Positions 1 to 5,500 of a DNA stretch of 8,239 nt are shown here, piece by piece; position 1 is the stretch's first letter; every line of letters starts with the position of its first letter. Below the pieces are notes generated by a model that saw only the letters and a program-made list of their open reading frames with translations, was not told where the DNA came from and did not search any database. The translations under genes and the position numbers were made by a program. This stretch comes from Bacteroidota bacterium (GTDB lineage Bacteria; Bacteroidota; Bacteroidia; Bacteroidales; B39-G9). Location: positions 1-8,239 of the forward strand of contig JAUVJB010000130.1 in assembly GCA_030592465.1 (NCBI GenBank), read 5' to 3'.

Positions 1-1239
1 ATTTTTATTTTAAAAATTTTCGCCGGAATATTCCTAATCTTAATCTATAAATATTATTATCACACACGTTCGAGTGCCGATGTTTTTAAATATTTTGACG
101 ATGGGAATATAATTTTTAGTGCCATTCATAATAATCCTATTGATTATTTAAGAATGATAACAGGTATTGATGCCAATTCTCCACATTTAATGAAATATTA
201 TGATACTGCCTGTTTCTGGATTAAAGATTTTAATTATAATTTATATAACGATAACCGAACAGTAATACGATTTAATGCAATTGTCAGACTTTTTTCGTTC
301 GGATATATCAGTGTTCACACAGTTTTTATGTGTTTCCTTTCGTTTACCGGATTAACAGCAATTTTAAAAATATTTTATCCCTTTTTTAAAAATAAAAAAA
401 TCGGATTTTTACTATCTGTATATTTTGCACCTTCGGTTATGTTATGGACATCAGGCATATTAAAAGAAGGATTACTAATGTTTGCTTTTGGGCTAATGCT
501 TTATTCTTACATAAAACTGCTTTATAATAAGTTCAAAATAAAATACTTAATAATTTTTATCGTCTCATTATTTTTATTAATGATATCGAAATTCTATGTT
601 CTGATAGCCGCAATTCCCGGATTAGTTTTTTTGTTTTGGATTAAAACAACAAGCAATAAAAATTTACTTGCTAAATTTATTACTGTACACCTTGTCTTTT
701 TAATACTTGCATTCAATTCTCAATTAATAAGTAAATACAATTTTGCTCAAATATTAAGTAATAAACAACACGATTTTATAACAATGGTTGACAGCTCTCA
801 GCATGTTGGAAGTCAAATAAAAATACCAATATTAAAATCAAACATATATAGTGTTGCCAAGAACACACCAAATGCTTTATTTAACACTTTTTTTCGCCCG
901 AGCATTTTCGAAATTTATTCACCTGTTGTATTATTAGCTGCATTTGAAAATTTAATTATTCTTTTATTAATTATTTTTAGTATTATATTTTTTGATAAAA
1001 AAGAACTTAAAAACAAATTGTTATTTTTCAACATCTCATACATATTAATATTATTTACTTTAATTGGTTTAACAACTCCTGTTTTAGGAGCATTAGTAAG
1101 ATATAAAACACCAGCATTGCCATTTCTTTTTATTATATTTTTATTTATGATTGATACAAAAAAACTAAAGTTGTTTTTGAATAAAATGACAATAGTTCGA
1201 AACAATTTTCAGTCGGTTAGCGATCCGCCAGCCGGCTGA
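1..1239 (+). CDS. Polytopic membrane protein, EpsG/GT-C-like, probably surface polysaccharide synthesis (5' partial)
   Basis: The frame is open from the first base, so the gene begins upstream of the window and the ATG at 154 is internal. The visible part is 412 residues and mostly hydrophobic. Likely membrane segments lie near residues 1-20, 98-122, 134-150, 160-173, 181-213, 226-240, 310-331, 340-362 and 367-384. A polar stretch after the first segment carries DVFKYFDDG, where such proteins often place acidic residues. Conserved-looking motifs are PSVMLWTSGILKEG (about 144-157) and RYKTPALPF (about 367-375); I associate both with Bacteroidota EpsG/Wzy-like or GT-C-like membrane proteins of capsule and O-antigen loci. 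The function is inferred from topology and motifs. No neighbouring glycosyltransferase is visible to confirm it. The last five codons (DPPAG) and the TGA stop lie inside a GC-rich repeat, so the native C-terminus may have been replaced. Confidence 0.75.
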   Translation: MFILKIFAGIFLILIYKYYYHTRSSADVFKYFDDGNIIFSAIHNNPIDYLRMITGIDANSPHLMKYYDTACFWIKDFNYNLYNDNRTVIRFNAIVRLFSFGYISVHTVFMCFLSFTGLTAILKIFYPFFKNKKIGFLLSVYFAPSVMLWTSGILKEGLLMFAFGLMLYSYIKLLYNKFKIKYLIIFIVSLFLLMISKFYVLIAAIPGLVFLFWIKTTSNKNLLAKFITVHLVFLILAFNSQLISKYNFAQILSNKQHDFITMVDSSQHVGSQIKIPILKSNIYSVAKNTPNALFNTFFRPSIFEIYSPVVLLAAFENLIILLLIIFSIIFFDKKELKNKLLFFNISYILILFTLIGLTTPVLGALVRYKTPALPFLFIIFLFMIDTKKLKLFLNKMTIVRNNFQSVSDPPAG

Positions 1240-1243
1240 CGAT
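1223..1243. repeat. GC-rich palindromic repeat, copy 1 (overlaps 3' end of the membrane-protein gene)
   Basis: This 21-base GC-rich stretch in AT-rich surroundings begins ATCCGCCAGC and ends GACGAT. It matches the copy at 1374-1394 at 19 of 21 positions. Its palindrome is imperfect (CCAGCCGGCTG core). It encodes the final PPAG and the stop of the upstream ORF. I recall related CCGCCAGCTGGCGG repeats as dispersed elements in Bacteroidota genomes, but the family has not been checked here. Confidence 0.75.
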
Positions 1244-1252
1244 GAAAAGTCT

Positions 1253-1278
1253 AAACAAAACCCGTGAGGTTTGTTTTT
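1253..1278 (+). terminator. Rho-independent terminator-like hairpin after the membrane-protein gene
   Basis: AAACAAAACC (1253-1262) can pair with GGTTTGTTT (1268-1276) around a CGTGA loop, with one bulged A. A run of five T residues (1274-1278) overlaps the end of the stem. It lies 14 bases after the stop codon, where a terminator is expected. The stem is AT-rich, so its strength is uncertain. Confidence 0.6.
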
Positions 1279-1373
1279 AACCATTAATAAATTAAGTATT
1301 CGGTATTATCATAGAAGTCAAAACTTCATTATTCATTATTCCTTGTTCTGTATTCATTATTATAAAAAGTAAC

Positions 1374-1394
1374 ATCCGCCAGCTGGCGGACGAT
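1374..1394. repeat. GC-rich palindromic repeat, copy 2
   Basis: Contains a perfect 16-base palindrome, TCCGCCAGCTGGCGGA (1375-1390), inside the same 21-base unit seen at 1223-1243. The following CGAT is shared with copy 1. It lies in non-coding DNA 74 bases before the MNT-type ORF. Because the palindrome is better preserved here than in copy 1, this copy may be younger or closer to consensus. Confidence 0.8.
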
Positions 1395-1467
1395 AAATTT
1401 AATTTCACTCAGCACCTCAAAATAAAATTTAGTCAAAAATAATTGATAAAACTAATGAATTAAAAAT

Positions 1468-1692
1468 ATGGTTACTAAAGAGAATGCAATAAATATTGCC
1501 AAATCGTTCGTTAATGATTGTGAAAATGACGGAATAAATTTTTATAAAGTGTTATTATTTGGCTCTTTTGCCAAAAACCAGACACATGAATGGTCTGATA
1601 TTGATTTGCTGTTAATTTCCGAGCAGTTCAACGAAAATATTTTTGATAATCTAAAATTATATTCAAAAATTAATATTAAATTCTCTTCTTAG
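1468..1692 (+). pseudogene. Truncated MNT-type nucleotidyltransferase domain protein
   Basis: The 74-residue ORF starts at an ATG after an A/T-rich leader. It carries the polymerase-beta-like nucleotidyltransferase signature: LLFGSFAKN (residues 29-37) followed by WSDIDLLL (42-49), giving Gly32-Ser33 and Asp44/Asp46. Full Bacteroidota relatives are, from memory, about 100-110 residues and continue past INIK with a third acidic strand and a tail like FEKGDPFIxEI. Here the protein stops at KFSS and that part is missing. The frame stays open for 41 more codons after the TAG, to a TAA at 1816-1818, but this extension does not resemble the family tail. Intact relatives often pair with HEPN proteins in toxin-antitoxin modules; no HEPN gene is visible. 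I read it as a decayed gene, though a short functional version cannot be excluded. Confidence 0.65.
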
Positions 1693-1838
1693 CAAAGAAT
1701 TAATAATGATTTTATTTTTTTGTTTTTTTTGTGGAATACGCTATGGTCTATCTTCTATACGATAAAATCAGAAAATTTTAAAACACAACTGCGTAATTGG
1801 ATTGATGAAAAAAAGTAAATTGTTGAAAGAATAAAAAG
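1693..1838. other. Intergenic remnant between the MNT-type ORF and recN
   Basis: Bases 1693-1818 remain open in the same frame as the truncated MNT ORF and would encode 41 residues. The first half is hydrophobic (FIFLFFLW) and the second half ends FKTQLRNWIDEKK. I do not recognise a family. There is no good start codon. It is either a decayed gene fragment or chance reading of T-rich DNA. The two neighbouring genes converge here, and I see no clear terminator for recN. Confidence 0.4.
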
Positions 1839-3500
1839 TTACGAAGTAAACCTCAACAAATCTTTTGCATTTTCAAAGGCAGCATCTGTAACGCTTTCAC
1901 CACTGAGCATTTTGGCTATTTCAACAATACGCTCATCGTCATTTAACAATTTAATATCTGTCGTAGTAGTGTCATTATCGTCATATTTATAAACAGTGTA
2001 GTGATATTGTCCTTTGCTTGCAATTTGCGGTAAATGAGTAATGCTTATGACCTGCATATTTTTCGACATATTTAGCATGATATTACCCATCTTATCGGCT
2101 ATTTCGCCGGCAACACCAATGTCAATCTCATCGAAAATAATTGTTGGCAAAGCAATTGATTTTGAAATTAATGATTTAATACTAAGCATTAATCTTGATA
2201 ACTCACCTCCTGATGCTACTTTTGATATACTTTGCATCTCAACTTTTTTATTTGCCGAAAAAAGGAATGTTACTGTATCAAAACCATTAACCGAAAGTTG
2301 CTCTGCCTTGGTTTGTAAAATTTTGAATGCTGCATTTGGCATGCCTAAGCTTTGTAAAATCGCAACAATTTTTTTCTCAATTTCAGGTATAACTTTTTTT
2401 CTTTGGATTGATATTTTATCAGCTTTCTTAATTAAAACATCATGTTTTTTGTTAAGTCCAATAGTCAATTCACTAATTTCAGAATCGTACGAAGATATTT
2501 CATTAATCTGATTTTGTAGATTATCTTTAATCTCAATTAATTCATTAATTGTTGAAACACGATGCTTTTGCTGTAAACTATATATCAGGTCTAACCTTTC
2601 CTTAAAATTATTTATCTTATCAGGATTATATTCAACATCATTACTGATAATTTCAGTTTCGTTTGAAATATCGTTCAATTCAATTAAAACACTCTCAACT
2701 CTCTTCGTGAGGTCAACCGATTTTGAAAAAAAATTATTTAATTGTGATAATAATGTTTTTGCTTCATTAATATGATTTATAGATGTCTCGCCTTCGCCGG
2801 ATAACAAATGATATACTTTTGAAAGATTTGTTTTAATCTCTTCAGCATGTGTTAATGTATCTAATTCATTTTCAAGTTCTTCTTGCTCATTGTCGATTAA
2901 ATTTGCTTCTTCTAATTGATTAAATTGAAATTGCAGATAGTCTAAATCTTGTTTTGCCTTTTCCGATTTTTCAATAAGGTTATTTAATTCATTCTTTAGT
3001 TTTTTATATTCTTTAAAATCATTTTTATACTCATTTAACAAATCTTTATGTTGAGCCATAATATCAACAACGAGAAGCTGAAATTGAGTATCGTTTAAAA
3101 TCAAATTCTGATGTTGTGAATGAATATCGACTAATTTGCTGCCTAAATCTTTGAGAATACTAACATTTACGGGAGTATCGTTAATAAATGCACGGGATTT
3201 GCCATTTGGATTAATTTCGCGGCGAATAATAGTAAACTTATCAAAATCTAAATCATTATCGTCAAAAAAAATTGTCAAATTATAGTTTGAAATGTCAAAA
3301 ACACCCTCAATTATACATTTATTATCTTTATTTTTCAGAATTGATGTGTCGGCACGTTGACCCAGAATCAATGAGATAGCACCAAGTAATATTGATTTTC
3401 CCGCACCTGTTTCACCTGTTATGGTTGAAAACCCTTGGTTAAAATTAATATTAAGTTGACCAATTAACGCATAATTTTTGATTGATAATGATTGAAGCAT
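1839..3500 (-). CDS. recN: DNA repair ATPase RecN
   Basis: RecN is an SMC-like cytoplasmic ATPase that binds broken DNA ends and supports RecA-dependent double-strand break repair. The protein is 553 residues, the usual family length. The N-terminus MLQSLSIKNYALI is typical and supports the ATG chosen. Walker A is GETGAGKS at residues 29-36. A long charged, coiled-coil-rich middle runs from about 150 to 370. The ABC signature VASGGELSR is at 428-436, Walker B TIIFDEIDIGVAG at 453-464, and the switch histidine in ITHLPQIA is His489. All ATPase motifs are intact. In Bacteroidota recN commonly follows the DUF4835 gene. Here a GxxExxY element separates them, so recN may now depend on read-through across the element or on its own promoter. 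I saw no convincing TAnnTTTG box just upstream. Confidence 0.97.
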   Translation of the reverse strand: MLQSLSIKNYALIGQLNINFNQGFSTITGETGAGKSILLGAISLILGQRADTSILKNKDNKCIIEGVFDISNYNLTIFFDDNDLDFDKFTIIRREINPNGKSRAFINDTPVNVSILKDLGSKLVDIHSQHQNLILNDTQFQLLVVDIMAQHKDLLNEYKNDFKEYKKLKNELNNLIEKSEKAKQDLDYLQFQFNQLEEANLIDNEQEELENELDTLTHAEEIKTNLSKVYHLLSGEGETSINHINEAKTLLSQLNNFFSKSVDLTKRVESVLIELNDISNETEIISNDVEYNPDKINNFKERLDLIYSLQQKHRVSTINELIEIKDNLQNQINEISSYDSEISELTIGLNKKHDVLIKKADKISIQRKKVIPEIEKKIVAILQSLGMPNAAFKILQTKAEQLSVNGFDTVTFLFSANKKVEMQSISKVASGGELSRLMLSIKSLISKSIALPTIIFDEIDIGVAGEIADKMGNIMLNMSKNMQVISITHLPQIASKGQYHYTVYKYDDNDTTTTDIKLLNDDERIVEIAKMLSGESVTDAAFENAKDLLRFTS

Positions 3501-3570
3501 AGATTTGAATAATGAAAATTAATGCTAATTTATAATTTTTAACACAAACAAAACAGTAATTAATGAATTT

Positions 3571-3600
3571 TTAGACACGAATTTCACGAATTAGCACGAA
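3571..3600 (+). repeat. Left terminal inverted repeat of the GxxExxY element
   Basis: Begins TTAGACACGAATTTCACGAA and ends TTAGCACGAA. It is the inverted complement of 4294-4323 with two mismatches, at its 9th and 24th bases. Homology stops at the outer edge, which supports a real boundary. Three CACGA/CACGAA motifs spaced 9-10 bases apart are the complement of the TTCGTG hexamers in the rest of the element. Confidence 0.85.
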
Positions 3601-3611
3601 AAAATTATTTT

Positions 3612-3631
3612 GACACTAATTTACACAAATT
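3612..3631 (+). repeat. Degenerate repeat unit in TIR orientation
   Basis: GACACTAATTTACACAAATT resembles the GACACGAATTTCACGAATT core of the left inverted repeat, with substitutions and one inserted base. It lies 38 bases further in. It suggests that this end once had at least two units in this orientation, facing the units at the other end. Confidence 0.55.
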
Positions 3632-3653
3632 CCTAAAAAAATAAATATATGAA

Positions 3654-3677
3654 CTATAATATTATTTTTTCTTCCAT
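3654..3677 (-). pseudogene. 5' remnant of a second GxxExxY gene (MEEKIIL, then stop)
   Basis: The ATG at 3677-3675 and the next five codons (EEKII) are identical to the start of the intact gene, as is the upstream leader, because both lie in the 132-bp direct repeat. Identity ends after these codons and a TAG follows at 3656-3654. This looks like a second gene copy that lost its body by deletion. The short match ATAGTTC after the break, also present at the 3' end of the intact gene, would fit an internal deletion, but seven A/T-rich bases could match by chance. Confidence 0.65.
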
Positions 3678-3790
3678 AATTTATTCGTTTAAATTGGTGA
3701 AATTAGTATCTCTAATCTTCGTATTAATTCGTGAAATTCGTGTCTATACTGCAATATATTCTTCGTGATAATTCGTGAAATTCGTGTCTA
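3659..3790 (-). repeat. 132-bp direct repeat, copy A (downstream of the GxxExxY gene)
   Basis: Matches 4191-4322 at a constant offset of 532 bases with only two differences (3688 T versus 4220 C; 3783 C versus 4315 T). In gene orientation it contains two repeat units, a 5' leader with a degenerate unit (CTAATTTCACCAATTTAA), the ATG and the first codons. Such high identity implies a recent duplication or ongoing gene conversion. Confidence 0.92.
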
Positions 3791-3834
3791 TACTGCAATA
3801 TATTTTTCGTGATAATTCGTGAAATTCGTGTCTA
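3747..3834 (-). repeat. Two tandem 44-bp units downstream of the GxxExxY gene
   Basis: Units 3747-3790 and 3791-3834 are 44 bases each and differ at one base. A third unit is at 4279-4322, and partly diverged units end at 3746 and 4278. Each has an A/T-rich half starting TACTGCAATATATT and a half with three TTCGTG hexamers spaced 10 and 9 bases apart, ending GTGTCTA. The last three bases of the second unit form the stop codon of the gene. The units are contiguous, with no unique spacers. Confidence 0.9.
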
Positions 3835-4209
3835 TAGAACTATCCTTTTATATTTTAAACTATCTTCTCCAAAGTTAACTAATAATCCTAATTTTAACTT
3901 TGACGAAGCAAGATAATTTAATGTTTGTTTAGTATGACTATTTGTTAAAATTTCTATGGCTTTAACTTCTAATATTATTTTGTCATAAACAACAAAATCA
4001 GCATTATAAGAATGTTTTAAAACTATATCTTTATAATCAATTTTATATTTCTTTTCTCTTGAATATGGAATTTTGGCTAATTTGAATTCATATTCTATTG
4101 CATCTTTGTAGATTATTTCACTATGCCCTTTCCCAAGTATCCTATAAACTTCCATACATATACCTATGATTTTATATGATTCTTCTTTATATATTATTTT
4201 TTCTTCCAT
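3832..4209 (-). CDS. GxxExxY family protein (PD-(D/E)XK nuclease fold)
   Basis: The 125-residue length is typical for the family. The naming motif is GHSEIIY, Gly28-Glu31-Tyr34. The nuclease-like core is ADFVVYDKIILEVKA with Asp71, Glu81 and Lys83, followed by the conserved-looking Gln95 and Tyr99 (KQTLNYL) and the C-terminal LGLLVNFGEDSLKYKRIV. The family belongs to the PD-(D/E)XK nuclease superfamily (PDDEXK_3 / TIGR04256 by recall); its biological role is not established to my knowledge. The ATG after an A/T-rich leader fits the family N-terminus. The gene sits inside a repeat-bounded element between the DUF4835 gene and recN. Its TAG stop is formed by the start of the adjacent repeat unit. 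Its first six codons are duplicated downstream as a remnant. No signal peptide or membrane segment is seen, so it is cytoplasmic. Confidence 0.92.
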   Translation of the reverse strand: MEEKIIYKEESYKIIGICMEVYRILGKGHSEIIYKDAIEYEFKLAKIPYSREKKYKIDYKDIVLKHSYNADFVVYDKIILEVKAIEILTNSHTKQTLNYLASSKLKLGLLVNFGEDSLKYKRIVL

Positions 4210-4322
4210 AATTTATTCGCTTAAATTGGTGAAATTAGTATCTCTAATCTTCGTATTAATTCGTGAAATTCGTGTCTATACTGCAATATATTCTTCGTGA
4301 TAATTCGTGAAATTTGTGTCTA
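4191..4322 (-). repeat. 132-bp direct repeat, copy B (leader and start of the intact GxxExxY gene)
   Basis: This is the counterpart of 3659-3790, 130 of 132 bases identical. It covers the outermost 44-bp unit (4279-4322), a second, partly diverged unit ending at 4278, the gene leader and the first six codons. The repeat edge at 4322 coincides within a base with the terminal inverted repeat, tying the duplication to the element boundary. Confidence 0.92.
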
Positions 4323-4323
4323 A
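4294..4323 (-). repeat. Right terminal inverted repeat of the GxxExxY element
   Basis: Read on the minus strand it begins TTAGACACAAATTTCACGAA and pairs with 3571-3600 (28 of 30). The next base outward starts the stop codon of the DUF4835 gene, so the element abuts that gene exactly at its end. It carries TTTGTG where the inner units have TTCGTG. Confidence 0.85.
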
Positions 4324-5223
4324 TTAACGAATTATTTTTTGGTATTTTGAAACATTTGCAGGATCGACTTCTTTTAGTACGTTATAAACACGTGTTTTTT
4401 CATCGGGGAATGATTCTGAAAAAATATTAACAATTTCGTCATGTTTTGCATCAAAAAAAAGTTGCATTAAAAATGAACCAGGTTTTTTCTGATGTACTTT
4501 TCTAAGAGATTCTAAACTTTCGGTAATAACAGCCCTGCCGTCATTAACCTTTTCTGACATAATATCTAAACCTAAGCGATGATAATTGTAAATACATTCA
4601 CGTATTGGACTATAAGTATCGTTTAAAATATTCTCAACCAACCAGTATCTGTTTTTTCTGTCTTCAAAAGCTTTCCATCCTTTATAAGGTGAGTTTTGAG
4701 CATTATTAACAATTTTTTCTGCTTTTTCGTAAAAAGAATTTCCTCCTTCTAATGAAAAAGAATCATAATCTAAACCAATAATAATGTAGGAATAATAAGC
4801 CAATAATGAAGTTAGATTTGAAGTATATGAAGTCTCATTAAATTCCAGTTCTTGTGTTTCTGTATATCTAAACTCAATATTATTATCTATATAATTAAAT
4901 AAAACCGAGTTATAGCTTGTATTAAAAATTGGTCGGCTTAATTGTATTTGCATTGTTCCTTTAAATACATCTGAAGAAACAGGATGATCTTTAATATTTA
5001 TATAGATATTACATTCAATACGTTCGTTATTACTGTAAACATTGTTAGTCCACTTATAATTATTCATAAATTCATAAATAACCTTTTGTAAAGCATCGAA
5101 AATGCGTTTATCTGATCCCTGCATTTGTGCTGAAACAACCTGAACTCTGCAATTTAACTCTTGGGAAGATGAATTGTTAATTTGAAGAAAAACAATTATT
5201 AAAAATATGAATATCTTACGCAT
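4324..5223 (-). CDS. DUF4835 family secreted protein
   Basis: I recognise this as the DUF4835 protein that sits beside coaBC and recN in many Bacteroidota; its biochemical role is unknown. The chosen ATG at 5223 gives 299 residues and an N-terminus MRKIFIFLIIVFLQINN, a good signal peptide with likely cleavage before QELNCRVQV. The 22-residue longer start at 5289 would bury that signal. The mature part begins NCRVQVVSAQMQGSDKRIF, then a beta-rich half (SRPIFNTSYNSVLFNYID) and a helical half containing YYSYIIIGLDYDSFSLEGG, KGWKAFEDRKNRYWLVEN and the terminal VDPANVSKYQKIIR. It is probably periplasmic or associated with the outer membrane, which matches bamD in the same cluster. The stop codon directly touches the inverted repeat of the GxxExxY element; under an insertion model the last codons were duplicated but the protein was left intact. 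Confidence 0.9.
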   Translation of the reverse strand: MRKIFIFLIIVFLQINNSSSQELNCRVQVVSAQMQGSDKRIFDALQKVIYEFMNNYKWTNNVYSNNERIECNIYINIKDHPVSSDVFKGTMQIQLSRPIFNTSYNSVLFNYIDNNIEFRYTETQELEFNETSYTSNLTSLLAYYSYIIIGLDYDSFSLEGGNSFYEKAEKIVNNAQNSPYKGWKAFEDRKNRYWLVENILNDTYSPIRECIYNYHRLGLDIMSEKVNDGRAVITESLESLRKVHQKKPGSFLMQLFFDAKHDEIVNIFSESFPDEKTRVYNVLKEVDPANVSKYQKIIR

Positions 5224-5428
5224 TCGTTTAAATTTGAAAATTTGTAATTCTAATGCTAACAAAAAAAAATATAATATTTTGTATTTCAATTACATGCAGC
5301 AATTCTTGGTTAAATTGTTAGATTGTTGAATTATCATTAATATTTTATAATTTAATAATTCTCTCCGTTTTTGTATGAATAAATTAAGTATCGACGCATA
5401 TCTGTAGGTTTCTTCAAAATTTTAAACG

Positions 5429-5454
5429 CTGTCAGGAACTTCGCACTCTGACAG
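5429..5454. repeat. CTGTCAG/CTGACAG hairpin between coaBC and the DUF4835 gene
   Basis: CTGTCAG (5429-5435) and CTGACAG (5448-5454) form a 7-bp perfect stem with a 12-base loop, about 20 bases after the coaBC stop. There is no T-run at the expected side on the minus strand, so it is not a clear terminator. Similar CTGTCAGG inverted motifs recur, from memory, in Bacteroidota intergenic DNA. It could be an mRNA-stabilising hairpin in a coaBC-DUF4835 transcript or a dispersed palindrome. Confidence 0.55.
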
Positions 5455-5469
5455 GTTCTCTAAACCGGA

Positions 5470-5500
5470 AACATTAAACTTTGAACATTAAACTTTGAAC
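5470..5500. repeat. 14-bp tandem duplication at the 3' end of coaBC
   Basis: The 14-base unit AACATTAAACTTTG occurs twice (5470-5483, 5484-5497) and is followed by AAC. It spans the coaBC stop and supplies the last residues, LMFKV. With one unit the reading would end LMFPV, then TAG, so the duplication altered only the extreme C-terminus. Confidence 0.7.

Larger units (their letters stand above)
3501..3831. other. Repeat-filled intergenic region upstream of recN
   Basis: Bases 3501-3570 are plain A/T-rich DNA and would be the recN leader. From 3571 rightward the stretch is the downstream half of the GxxExxY element: the left terminal inverted repeat, a degenerate second unit in the same orientation (GACACTAATTTACACAAATT, 3612-3631), a remnant of a GxxExxY 5' end, and tandem 44-bp units that run into the stop codon of the intact gene. 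I see no tRNA or other RNA gene. Confidence 0.75.
3571..4323 (-). mobile_element. Putative 753-bp GxxExxY nuclease element with terminal inverted repeats
   Basis: The boundaries are 30-base inverted repeats at 3571-3600 and 4294-4323, identical at 28 of 30 positions and both beginning TTAGACAC when read inward. Between them lie one intact GxxExxY gene, several 44-bp units with TTCGTG hexamers, and a 132-bp direct repeat carrying a second gene start. The outer flanks ATTAATGAATT (3559-3569) and ATTAACGAATT (4323-4333) match at 10 of 11 positions and may be a diverged target duplication. There is no recognisable transposase; the encoded protein has a PD-(D/E)XK nuclease fold. The repeat architecture is directly visible. 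Mobility is inferred, and a hitch-hiking or host-propagated repeat is also possible. Confidence 0.6.

Noticed and set aside
154..156. ATG at 154 as the start of the membrane protein
   Set aside because: The same frame is open back to base 1 and encodes a membrane segment and a DVFKYFDDG stretch, so the gene begins before the window.
915..1205. 96-codon minus-strand ORF inside the membrane-protein gene
   Set aside because: It is the antisense shadow of a coding region with clear membrane segments and conserved motifs; no leader or family match.
2041..2511. 156-codon plus-strand ORF inside recN
   Set aside because: It is antisense to the conserved ATPase and signature region of recN, has no family resemblance, and arises from the reverse frame.
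3501..3570. Dedicated recN promoter
   Set aside because: The closest match on the minus strand, TACTGTTTTG, has the wrong spacing for TAnnTTTG, so I do not call it.
3691..3834. CRISPR-like array from the regular 44-bp repeats
   Set aside because: The units are directly contiguous without unique spacers, there is no cas gene, and the same units recur inverted at the element end.
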